Shown piece by piece: positions 20,940-31,236 of a stretch of DNA of 64,000 bases. Numbering within the stretch: position 1 is the first letter of the stretch; each line of letters begins with the position of its first letter. The stretch is from contig JBLDXI010000074.1 of NCBI GenBank assembly GCA_047495785.1, forward strand, positions 558,001 to 622,000, given 5' to 3'. Source of the stretch: Lepidodermella squamata. Its lineage: Eukaryota; Gastrotricha. Below the pieces are notes generated by a model that was given only the letters and a program-made list of their open reading frames with translations, was not told the origin of the DNA and searched no databases. Both the position numbers and the translations under genes were made by a program.

Positions 20940-21800
20940 CTTGACCTTCTTTCATCGCCACCAAACGTGTCGTTCAAATCGAACCAGTGTCTTGTCGAAC
21001 AGAAAGCAAAATGCCTTTATAAATGTCTATGGATTAATCTGGAACACGGAAGGTTCCCGAATCACGGAATGTTCTGGAAGCCTTAATTCTGACAGTACTC
21101 TGCGCCTAGCTGTTGGCTACCGCGAGTTAAATCGCATTACGATTTGAAAACAGCTAGGTGCCAATTGCCACTGATCCCCGAAATTATACTGAAAAAACTA
21201 TTCGACCGCATTGGCAAGGCAAACATCCTGACGCGTCTCGATATAACAAACGCCTACAATTTGCTTCGCACTCGAGAGGGAGATGAGTGGAAGATCGCTT
21301 TCAAAATACGGTCTATTCGAGCAACTTTTGGCAAGGTCAACGCCCAGCGGCATTTCAAATGAATTTCAGAAGTTTTTTGCGGCATGATTGACATTAGTGT
21401 TGTAATTTATCTTGATGCCATTTATCTTGAGTCTTTGGCCGAACACGAAGTGCATATCGAACAAGTTCTGCAGAGATTCTCAACATCGAAATCGTACTTG
21501 TTAATCTTTGCTTTTCTCATTCGACCATATGGCAGACTTAAGCACCTAGTCAAATTGATTTGCTACGGGCCTGAAGACAAAACCTGGGCACCTGTTTGCA
21601 ACGCCGCGAATTCGTCCGACGTAGAAAGCCGAATTTCAGTACAAGTACCAGAAAAAGCCTGTACAAAGTCGCATTTATTGCTCCAAGCGGCGCGCTCCAA
21701 GAAGAGGCATATGGTGTAAGGATCGAGTACGCGTTTCCAACTACCACAGCTGTTAAGCTTTGTCGTGCAGACCTTCACGTCATAAAATATCAATAGTTGG
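20940..21800 (+). pseudogene. Decayed Ty3/gypsy-type reverse transcriptase fragment
   Basis: Pieces of a pol reverse transcriptase lie in successive different frames. GYRELNRIT (to 21147) is followed by PLIPEIILKKLFDRIGKAN and ILTRLDITNAYNLLRTREGDEWKIAF (21144-21362), then a YLDAIYLESLAEHEVHIEQVLQR block (21384-21719), where the family has the catalytic YLDD motif. Here the second Asp of that motif is Ala, and at least two frame changes are needed. No LTRs, gag or integrase were found nearby. It is a dead retrotransposon relic. Confidence 0.75.
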
Positions 21801-22084
21801 CGAATCACACGAAAAACTTTGATGGTCAGGCCTGGGCAAGACTGAGCTGCAAATTTCCATTCTTTCGTTTCAAATACGAACGAGAGCTTCCTTCTGATCT
21901 TGCTTCTGATCTTCTAATCTTCTGATTATTTTATTTTTTTAAATCGAGCATCAGCGTGTAGCGTCAATGCGGCGATGCATTTCTTGGGTCTGGTAGGTGA
22001 ATATTGTGGGCGCTGGTGAATCAACAAAACAACAAGGGATCATCAGATGTCTAGACATATACATCATAATGTTATATAAAAAAA

Positions 22085-22356
22085 ATGTTGTGCAAACAAG
22101 CCGCTAACATTTTTCTTAATATTTTAGCGATGTTCATACGGAATTTCAACAAACACGCCGATACCGACTAGCCTCTGTCATTGTGATATCATTCACTGAG
22201 TGCATCGGTATCCCTAAGCACGTGTATTCGCCTCGTAATAAACGTGATCGCTGGTATGAACAGTTGGTGGATGTATCCCTGGGAAAGCCTTTAAATTAGC
22301 GAAACTGAGCTGACATTTTCACGACAATTCTTCAATTTTCAATTTTACTGTCAAAT
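22085..22356 (+). promoter_or_regulatory. Conserved promoter of peptide gene 2
   Basis: Homologous to 18670-18920 and 26165-26412: GTGCAAACAAGCCGCTAA, TTTTAGCGATGTTCATACGG, CAACAAACACGCCGATACC, ATTCACTGAGTGCATCGG and the TATA-like GCCTTTAAATTAGCG. An extra ~25 bp insert (GTATTCGCCTCGTAATAAACG region) distinguishes this copy. Confidence 0.7.
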
Positions 22357-22745
22357 ATGAACAAGATCATTCTTCTCACTCTTGTGGTGGTAGGTTTCAC
22401 GCTTGGACCATAGCTCTGTTCGTATTATACCCCTTCATTTAACAGGCTTTCGTCGCTGTGCTGACTGTATCAGCTCTCGAGAACAACGCCGATACGGCGC
22501 GCGAGGCTGACTTCGAAGAGGAGGCAGCCCGCGGGGACAGGCATCGCAAGGATGAGGCTGGCCAAATCCACAGCGGAAATCATGGCAAAAGTGGCAAACA
22601 TAGCAGGCTATACGGACAGAAGAACGAAACCCTGATCGTATCTGCTCGTGATGGCGATTACGTACAAAAGTATGACGCGAATGGCGTCCCAGTGTGTTGT
22701 CCATATGTGTGCCCCCCAGTTTGTTGTATTCCCTCAGATTGTTGA
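22357..22745 (+). CDS. Secreted Cys-tailed peptide 2, 110 aa
   Basis: Exon 1 is 22357-22389 (MNKIILLTLVV), donor GTAGGT; exon 2 is 22446-22745, after TTTAACAG. The intron is phase 0 and 56 bp. The signal peptide ends about AVLTVSA. An acidic stretch (EADFEEEAARGD), a His/Gly/Lys/Ser-rich middle and a glycosylation-type NET follow. The tail is longer than in the sisters, with an added CC-x2-V-C before the common C-PPV-CC-IPSD-C. The layout (signal, acidic spacer with RHRK, Cys tail) resembles processed peptide precursors. No activity can be assigned. Confidence 0.75.
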
Positions 22746-24474
22746 ACACATTCCGCATCTGCTATTGCCCTTCAATTGGAGTGCCGAGACTTCAACATGA
22801 TGCGAGAGAAGATGATAATATATGTTGATGATGATATTATATTTAAAATCAACCAATAATATATGGGACATATTTTACTTGCGGACAATTTGTGGTGATT
22901 CTTTGACTAAGACTAAAAGCTACTCGTATATGGATTATGGAACTAACCAGATACGTAATAAAATGATCCGATTTAAAGAGCTTAACATTTTAAGTTCGGG
23001 AAACTCAAGGGAAAATTTGCTAGCTTATTAGCAACATAACAAGCTACGGCGTCAAGAGTGCTATTCAGCCAGCATCTATGCAGCTGTTAGGCGACTTCTA
23101 ATTATATTCGGCACCATTCAGCACTTGATTCGGCTTGTTATAATTTTACTGAGCACAAAATAGTTCGTTCATGATAAGATTCAATAAGATTCAATTTTTT
23201 CGGATTTTTCGGCACTCAATTCGGCACCGTACCGCACCTATTTTCTTTTTGTACTTACTACGGCACCTTTTCAGCATCACGTTCGGCAATCCATACTCCG
23301 CACTTTCCGCAGGGAGTTCCGCACAGAATTTTATTTGAGTAATTTTTTAAGAATATCAGAGATTCATTTTCTGTGAAATAAATGTGATAGCAATTCTTTA
23401 GCGTTTTGTTCCGCAATGCAAGCTATCGCTCAAGTGTGTTCGAAAAACCTGCTGAAATTCAGAACTTGTTTTTGGCTCGTCAATCACTAACCACAAATTC
23501 GAATTCAGTCGATTCGTCACCCATTCAGCGCCCAATTCCGCAATAATCGCGCAGAATGTTTGCACATTTAGCTTCTTCCTTATCGGAGCTTCATGTTAAA
23601 AGTTGAATTCATGACTGGGGCAATGGTTACTCGCGACTCGCGATAATGGCCGAATGAAAAAACTAGTACTATAAAAACGTCATTTCGTAGCAAAAATGTC
23701 CTAATATACTACTTTTTCTCACTCCTCAAAAAATAAAGTGAAAAAGTTGCTCAAGTTTTTATTCACAATTTTTCCGGTCTTGGTAGCGTCAACATTCGAG
23801 TTTTTATTCAAGTCCGTCATCGTCCGATCATCAACACATGATTTTCATATATATATAATATAAGCCGAGAGAGGGAAAGAACTGCGTTAAAAAGATTTCT
23901 TCATCTCGAGAGAACGCCGTGATACAACGTATAAGATAAAACAGTCATCATCGTATTAGCATATAAATTATTTCAAACCGATATCGATCTAAAAAAATCA
24001 TTGGTTAATTAACGAATTTCGTCATCGCATAGCGATATATTATAATGCACAAACTAAAAAGCTAACAACTACAGGTTTCATCGTTGCCGATATCGAAGAA
24101 GAAGAAGAGAAAAACCCTTGAAATACAGCCATCATAATAGCAGTATCGTTGTTTTCATTTTTCACAAAGGCAGGCTATATAAAAACGATAGCGAGAGAAG
24201 AGGTGAGAGAATAGGAAGAAAGAAAAAAATCCACTGTTTTATCGCACAATACGATGTATTAATTTTTTGCATATTTTTAATTTATACAGGTAATTTAACA
24301 ATAATTTCGTAGAAAATCAAATGGTGATGAATAGGTATTATAGTAGTAATAAAAAAAGAGGAAGTTTTTTTCATCGAAAAATTGTAATGCTGCGTAACTT
24401 TTTACAGGTGTGTTGTTGTGTCTGTGTGTTAAATTAATTAATTACAAAAAATGAGCCGATGTTTTTCTTATTTG
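22746..24474. other. Non-coding stretch with a CGGCAC-motif cluster
   Basis: After the peptide 3' UTR (to about 22850) no gene is supported. From 23105 to 23555 the sequence repeats irregular TTCGGCAC / TTCCGCA / CAGCAC motifs, a degenerate short-motif cluster. The part near 24474 is the 3' UTR side of the PX gene. Confidence 0.4.
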
Positions 24475-27400
24475 TTACTCGAGCCACACCTGGGTCAATC
24501 GGTGGCTGCTGTTCGCGTTTTGCACTGAAACTTTCTGCATGAGTGAGCTCAGTTCGGCGAGGCATGAATCGTAGTCGAAACGGTCGTCCTGTTGCGTGGC
24601 GCTAAGATTCGCCGTCGACGGCGTGCCGTGGACGCTGTTAACCGGCGTCGAGTCGGTCAGATTGCTGACGCGGCGAATCGCACGGCTGACTGAACTCTGG
24701 AACGACAAATCGCTGGCCTCGTGGTCCGATTCGGACGACTCGAAGCCGTTCGACCGTGACGATAGGCCGGTGCGCGCCGGTGATGCGTAGCAGTTGGAGC
24801 CCTGCAGCACGACCTCGTCCATTTCTTCGTCGAAGAAGTAGTCGTCGGTCTCGTCCTCCTCGTTGTCGCTGTCGTCGCTGTCGGCGCCGTCGAGCAGGTC
24901 GTCGGATGACTGTGACGAGGCGGTGAGCGGGCGGCCGAGGCCGATCAGCAGGCGGTTGGCGTTCAGCATCGTCGCGCTGTGCGGCACGTCGCTGAGCGAG
25001 GAGTACGACGAGTCGACGCCGTTCGACGTCGACACGATGACGGAGGAGGTTGGCGAGGAGAGGGCGGACGACGACGGGTACGAGGCCGGCGAGGCGGGGT
25101 GCGGCGGCACGGGGGGAACAACCGTCGGACGGTGACTAGCTCGGACCGGGTCGGTGTCGCGCGCCTCGAAGAATCCTTCGACCACCGAACTATTGCAAAT
25201 CTAAAATGAGACAAAAGTGAACAAATAAAAATTATTCGACGAGTCTGGAAGAAAATCAAAAGCGGAACCAAATATGCATTTTGCCGAACCCTGAAATCTA
25301 GAAAATTCCAAAATTTGGTTTCGCTACAGCATACAGTTGGTTGCGGTTATAGGAGAAAAGACCGAAGAATAGACTTAAACCATCGCGTTACACCATGTCA
25401 TTCTCGTCATTACCCTAGGAGTGCGCATATACTCGTCATGTAATTTTTTTGCTAATAAGCAGTAAGATTTTTTTGCGGGTCGCATGTGTTCGCAGAAAGA
25501 AATCGCATACACCTACCAGTTGACAAACTGATTTCTTTTTTCCTCGTATGTAATTTCTGATCAAAGAGGCCAATCAAAAAAATGGCCAACTTTGACGGGG
25601 CTCGAACCCCGTCCGCCTGTTGAACAGGCCAGTATAATAGCAACTGCACCATGTTGCCATCTAAACTGGCCGATACTTGGCTGCTAAAGCCATTCGTGTT
25701 TTCTGGGTCAAACGCGGGCATGAGTCATGATATTTGACCTAATTGCTGGCAAGCTTCAGGGCATTTTTTGCCTTAAAACCTAATTTATAGGTCACACATT
25801 AAGCTTGACGGCTTAGCCAAGTCGATTAATTATCGATGTTTGTGAGAGCGTCCAGGGTTCGTCTCAACGTGCCGCCATCGCTTTTTTCGACGACCTGACG
25901 GAGCAAAAAGAAATTAAATACGAGGAAAAAAGAAATCAGTTTGTGAGCTGGTGTGTATGCGATTCGCTGTGTGCGTATGTTTTTCCTCGTATGCGTAAGA
26001 AAAAAAATATAAACGAGTTTGTGCGAGAACCTTCTCATCCTGTTAACATGAAAGAAATCCCATTCAAAGATGAAATTCTAATCAACTAGAGAATGAAAAA
26101 CCTGCCAAATTTGTTCCGCCAAATTTGCCCTATACGTCATTTTGTCTTATAATTCATCATAATTGAATTTTTTGTGCAAACAAGCCGCTAATTTTTTCCT
26201 AAATATTTTAACGATGTTCATATGGAATTTTAACAAACGCGCCTATGCCACCTCGCCTCTGTCATATATCATCCACTGAGTGCATCGGTATCTCAAGCCA
26301 CGTGAACGCAAGTTTGAACAGTTGGCGGAGGTATCCCTGGGCAAGCCTTTAAATTAGCGAAACTGAGCTGAAATTTCCACGACAATTCTTATTTCCATTT
26401 TTTCTCTCGAATATGAACAAGATCATTCTTCTCACTCTTGTGGTGGTAAGGTTTTTGCATGCGCCTCTGTTCGTTTGATACCCTTTCATTTAACAGGCTT
26501 TCGCCGCTGTGCTGGCTGTATCAGCCCACGAGGATACGGCGCGTGAGGCTGCCTACGAAGAGGAGGCAGCTCGTGCAGACAGGCATCGCAAGGAGTCTGG
26601 CCATAAGCCACACCGCAGCGGAAATCATGGCAAACATAACAGGCTTCACGGCAAGAAGAATGAAACACACGTTGAAGCTGCTCGAGAATGCCCCCCAATG
26701 TGCTGTGTCCCCCCAGATTGCTAAATTAATTCCGCGCATTCGATCAGCATCTGCTATTGCCCTTCAATTGGAGCGCTGAGACTTCAACACGATGAGAGAG
26801 ATGATTATCATATGATGATGATGATGATGTTATAAATAAAATCAAAATAGAAAATACAGCATATTTTTACTGAATGGTTTCTTGATATGTATGCATAATT
26901 AAATTCTTGAATGTTTTCAGTACCCCGAAATTATGATGACCCTGATAATAAAGGATTAGATTTTGACCTCAGAAAGCCTTTCAGATAAGTGAACTCTTGG
27001 CGTCTTAGCCTACAAAAGATATACTAATGTTGAAAAATTCGGAACAATTCGAATAAATTGAAATTGAAATTGAAGTTTTCTCTACTTAGCTGCCGTTTCC
27101 TTCCAAACTGGAAGTAAGGCCTTATTGGATTTACAGATTTGTGCCGCTATAATTTAGGTTTGATTAGGTTAGATAGATTACGCCTAGCGATGTCCTACAA
27201 ATCACAGCCTATATCGATTTCAAGTGTTTACCAATCGCTAATTTTTTCCGATATCAGCAGTCTTGGAACATAAATTTTTAAGCTTCCTACGTACAGCTAG
27301 CAAACAGATCCTAGAATTTCGGGGGCCCAATTATTCATCAAGAGAGGAAAAAGCCGAAAACAGCAAATAATGGGAAAAATTCATTATACAGCGTTTTTCA

Positions 27401-28579
27401 TAAGTAACGCAAATAACGAAATGCACTGATAATGGATCAGAATGTCTAAATTGAGACTCGAAGCCGCATCTCAAGGCCAGAAAAGTTTCAAGTTCCAAAT
27501 GCCATGAATTTGACACTTGTCAATGGGAATAAAAAAATGCCGAAAAATGTGGTCCAAACGGGTGAAATACTGAAAATGACCAAACCAGTTACCAGCAGGT
27601 TTTTTTCCGGTAAATTTGTTATTTCTTCGGATAATGGATGGAGGATGCTACCGTTAGGTTACATTCAAAAATAAATAAATTTCACATTAAATAATCGCAA
27701 AATTATATAAACTGATTTATGGGAAACGCTTTCGAACCTAGAATTTGAGGGTTGAAATATTTAGCCCGAAAAAACGTAAGGAATTCGAATTTTTAAGTTT
27801 TCTCGTTTAAACAGCTGAACTTTTATTCAAGCTGAAATGTTTTTTTCTATCTCTCATGAACTACATTTCGTAATTTTTCTAGAAATTTCTGAAAATTTCC
27901 CGTTTCTACGGTTTTGTTATGGGATGATAATGTGTACACTAACCTCTTCCGGCAAATCGAGTAAGTGTTTCAGCCATCGATCGAGCACCAACTCGAGCTG
28001 TTCAGCAGCTTCGTGGCTCGCCGCATCCGCATCACACGCGAGCGGCGCCGGCGGCACAACATCGGCCTGTTTCCGCCGCCGGCTGAACAGCGACCACGAA
28101 CTCGTCGCGGCCGAATGCGCCGACGCGGCGCCGTTGGTGCGATGCGCCGACAACTTGGCCGCCTCTTCCGCAGCCAGCGGCACAAATTTGCGCCCGTTAT
28201 CCAGCCGGCCCTTGAAAGACCTCAGCAACTCGGCCTGGAAGTGAAGAAAATCAGCGTACGACCGCCTGATATACCGCCGCTCGCCGCCCGACCAGCTCAC
28301 TTCGATGACGAACTCGAACATCTGATCCGAGTTGTTGCCGTTGTTGTTGTTGCAACTCGCGTTGTTCGCCTTTTTGTTAGATGGCGACAGCGCCTTGGAC
28401 GGCTTGTCGTGTTGCACCTGCACGAAGCCGGTTACGGTGGCGGTTTGCAGCGAGCTGTTGCAGAAGCACAGCTCGTGAGCGGCGGCGATCGGGCGCCGCG
28501 ATGCCGCGTTGGCGCCGCTGTACGCGATGCCCGTGTTCTCGACATCGCTGCTGCCGCTGTTCGACGACGTTTTGCCCAC
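24475..28579 (-). CDS. PX-domain protein, NOX-organizer/TKS-like (5' exon missing)
   Basis: Two exons join in phase 0: one ending at 27944 (GAAGAG|GTTAGT) and 25200-24475 (TAA stop). The PX domain runs from GFVQVQ through MFEFVIEVSWSGGERRYIRRSYADFLHFQAELLRSF to the end of exon 1 (LDRWLKHLLDLPEE). It is completed by ICNSSVVEGFFEARDTDPV, the helix that closes PX domains of the p47phox/NOXO1/SH3PXD2 type. PX domains bind membrane phosphoinositides. The rest is Ser/Pro-rich with an acidic run (DSDDSDNEEDETDD); no SH3 domain follows, unlike those families. The frame has no ATG near 28579 (it opens after an in-frame TGA at about 28612; first Met is deep in the domain), so a coding exon upstream is missing. 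The 2.7-kb intron holds a nested peptide gene on the other strand. Confidence 0.75.
25501..25964. mobile_element. Inverted-repeat element with tRNA-like core in PX intron
   Basis: The left arm 25501-25550 and the reverse complement of 25918-25964 align with about 90% identity over 47-50 bp (AATCGCATACAC...AAACTGATTTCTTTTTTCCTCG). The 370-bp spacer holds a Pol III tRNA-like unit near the left arm. The class is unknown. Confidence 0.6.
25584..25659 (-). other. tRNA-like Pol III unit (A box, B box, T7 terminator)
   Basis: On the minus strand TGGTGCAGTTG fits the A box and GGTTCGAGCCC the B box, spaced as in tRNA genes. A run of seven T follows the 3' end directly. The ends pair as a 7-bp acceptor with two mismatches. 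The central arm can be drawn with loop GTTCAAC (anticodon UCA), but its stem is 4/5 paired; instead two perfect hairpins (CCTGTT/AACAGG and GACGGGG/CCCCGTC) dominate. A tRNA-derived element or pseudogene is more likely than a working tRNA. Confidence 0.5.
26165..26412 (+). promoter_or_regulatory. Conserved promoter of peptide gene 3
   Basis: Third copy of the ~250-bp block: GTGCAAACAAGCCGCTAA, TTTTAACGATGTTCATATGG, AACAAACGCGCCTATGCC, CACTGAGTGCATCGG and GCCTTTAAATTAGCG. It lies inside the PX-gene intron, on the opposite strand to that gene. Confidence 0.7.
26413..26724 (+). CDS. Secreted Cys-tailed peptide 3, 86 aa (nested in PX intron)
   Basis: Exon 1 is 26413-26445 (MNKIILLTLVV), donor GTAAGG; exon 2 is 26497-26724, after TTTAACAG, with a TAA stop. 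The signal peptide ends AVLAVSA; then come HEDTAREAAYEEEAARADRH, a His/Lys/Gly/Asn-rich middle and the tail CPPMCCVPPDC (C-x3-CC-x4-C). A polyadenylation signal AATAAA is at 26835-26840. This is the cleanest copy: its exon 1, introns and stop all match the consensus of the family. The function is unknown; a secreted defence, venom-like or mucus peptide are all possible. Confidence 0.75.
26811..26829 (+). repeat. (GAT)n microsatellite in peptide gene 3 UTR
   Basis: GATGATGATGATGATGATG just before the polyadenylation signal; the sister genes carry shorter versions of the same tract. Confidence 0.6.
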
Positions 28580-31210
28580 CGTTTTCGAGCCGAGATTGGG
28601 GTGTAGAAAGATGAATCAGTGAAGCTAATGATAAGCCCTGGGTCCAGAGCTTCTTGTCGCGATTATTTCATGTAATAACAACGCGTCTCCGGCACTGCAG
28701 CGGGAAACCGGAATAAATCAAATAATCAACAATTTCTATATCAAAAAATTAAATTTCAAATGTTGACCAGAAGAAGAAAATCACGAGTCAGTCCAGCATG
28801 GGCTAAAATTCAAAAATATTGCGGAAAATGCATTTTCATGTGGAATGGGAAATTCAGAATTATTCTGATTTTCACCTAGTTTTGAATATTATTGTCCAAA
28901 TTTCATTTTTGACCCGGTTTCGAAGATTTCTGAGCAATAAAAATTGGAATGACCTAAATTTTTGAAAGGGAGGTTAAAGTTGTAAAAATCAAGGTATCTA
29001 CAAAATTATTACTAGAATTTAAGAAGATTTCTGGAGTTCAGAAACTTCAAACATTTTACTAGACATTTTAGTGGAGTTTAAACAAAAATTATAGGTAAAA
29101 GGACATATTTCCTAAATTTCTTAACAATTTTTTCTAAAAAAATGAAATTAAGGTGGGAAAGGTTCAAATAACGTATCATTTGAGTTCCCAGGGATAAACG
29201 CTTCGGAAATAAAATTTTACAAGCTCGTTTGAAGCTATTTTTCAGCTTTCAAGCTTAGGAATTAATCATAGTTAACGTCAATTTCGATTTGACCCTTGTG
29301 AATTCCGAAATTTCAATAGGTTTAATGAATTAAAAAAAATCCTTGAAAAGAAGTTGGTAGAAATTGTTGTTAACTCTAACGAAACGGCTTTTCAGTTTTC
29401 TGTGTAAATACTTGTTAGGTTTTGTGGGACAAAAGAAGGTCAAGGCGGGAAGTAGAACGGTAAACGGTGCCAAACAAAGCCTAATTATCAGGTCGGAGAA
29501 ATCTCTCTCTCCATGCTCAAATTAAGCTCAAACACACAGTAAATTAAGGGGGTTAGAGTCAATAAAAAGTGCGCGATAACTTTTCATACCTATTATAGCA
29601 CACGAAAAGGATATATGTATATACCCTTTTCAAAAACACATCCGCAACACAAGAAAGTCAGTCACCCTACTATGTAGCCGCCAATGTAACAGCTATGTGT
29701 TGACGTTGCCCGCGTAAAAGAACAAGCGTGTTTACATTCGTCGCGCTTTTCCGCGTATTACATTACCATGTTGCGCTCGCAGTGTTATATAATACTTATA
29801 TTTCCTCGTCAAAAACTCGCGCGTAAAAACTTGTATATAGTCATTATCGCGCGCCAAAAAGTGAAACGCGCGCTTTTACCAAGTTCCGCTGTGATGGTCA
29901 ACTTTGTTATACTTACAGCTATAAAAATGGCCGCAAACAATAACAACGGCTCGCGCTACACGGGTTATCGCGCACCTTGAAATTTAGAATCATATATCGC
30001 GAGTGAAATATATGGGAAAATTTTTATAAGCCAAAGCCAGTGATTATCGCTTGTTTTTCAGTGCTAAACATGACCTTTCGTGTTTTTTGGCAGCAAAAAA
30101 TTCAATTGAAAAAAAAACAATTTTCAAATTATACCTTTTCACGTATTTTGTAATTGCTACCCACATACTTGTCAATGATAATAAATAAAAAATTAGCCCA
30201 TGAAATTTTTTTTGTGTATTTGATACTCTTGCCACACAAAAAAAGTATAAGTAAACAATACTAGTGAACAAGTGCTAACTAGCCGCAAAGCTATTATTAT
30301 GGGGATTTTTTTTCAAGATGGACTGTTAACAGGTGTGCGCACCTAATGTAGACGTACCGGCCGGCATTTGTCAGTCAATTTGATATGATTCTTATCCCAG
30401 CCGAGCTCGTTATACACATTTTACGAATAATTAAAAAGCCGAGGCACATAATGTACGGATATTATCTGTAATTGAGCTGCGTATATCATCAGTTAATGGA
30501 GGTGGACTAAGATGGATAACAAGCTTGAGATTTCATTCACAAGCGTGGACAATGGACAAGCATTAAAAAATTATCAAGCTAAAATTCGTCTCGAGTTGAA
30601 ATTTTAAACAAATTTGCATTAGCTGATAACTCTTAATTATGCAGCCGAAAGGCCATGAAAATTCGGAAAAACGGAGCGCACGGTGAGAACAAGAAAGGAA
30701 AGATTTAATTCTCTGAAAAATTGCGAGAATGATCGCACAAAATTAGTAAAAAAAATCGAAGCACGGCATGCTACGTCAGAGTTTAATAATTAATTACAAC
30801 CAAGGGAATGCGAAAAATAAAAAATTTCAAATAATCAATTTATTGGTGGGGAACCTGTTTTCCCCCCATGGTGTGGTGAACGAGTCAAGGTGAATAATTC
30901 TGGAATAATCCTTTTTGCTTGGATGTGGTGTAATAAATTAAGGCGAAAATAATTCCTTGTTTGATGCGCAATGACTGTTCTATCCTGGGTAAAAAAAACG
31001 CATATTAGCGATTCAGCGTGTCGCGCGCACAAAGTTAACTGGACCTTGACAAAATTTGCGAGTGCGCGGCGGGATGATTAAAAGGCGCGTGTCGCATGCG
31101 CGCACAAACTGGGTCAGGTGATAATAATGCAGTATATCTATAACCTATTCTTCTTCAAATACTGGCGTTGAAATGGTGAAAAATTTTCCGGTTAAAAAGG
31201 CCTCTATAAA

Positions 31211-31236
31211 CAATAATAATAATAATAATAATAACA
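31211..31236. repeat. (AAT)n microsatellite
   Basis: Eight or so uninterrupted AAT units followed by AACAAT. Confidence 0.7.

Noticed and set aside
27965-28606. Long plus-strand frame of 213 codons
   Set aside because: It is the antisense shadow of the PX exon. It is Arg-rich and of low complexity, whereas the minus strand shows a real PX domain and matching splice sites.
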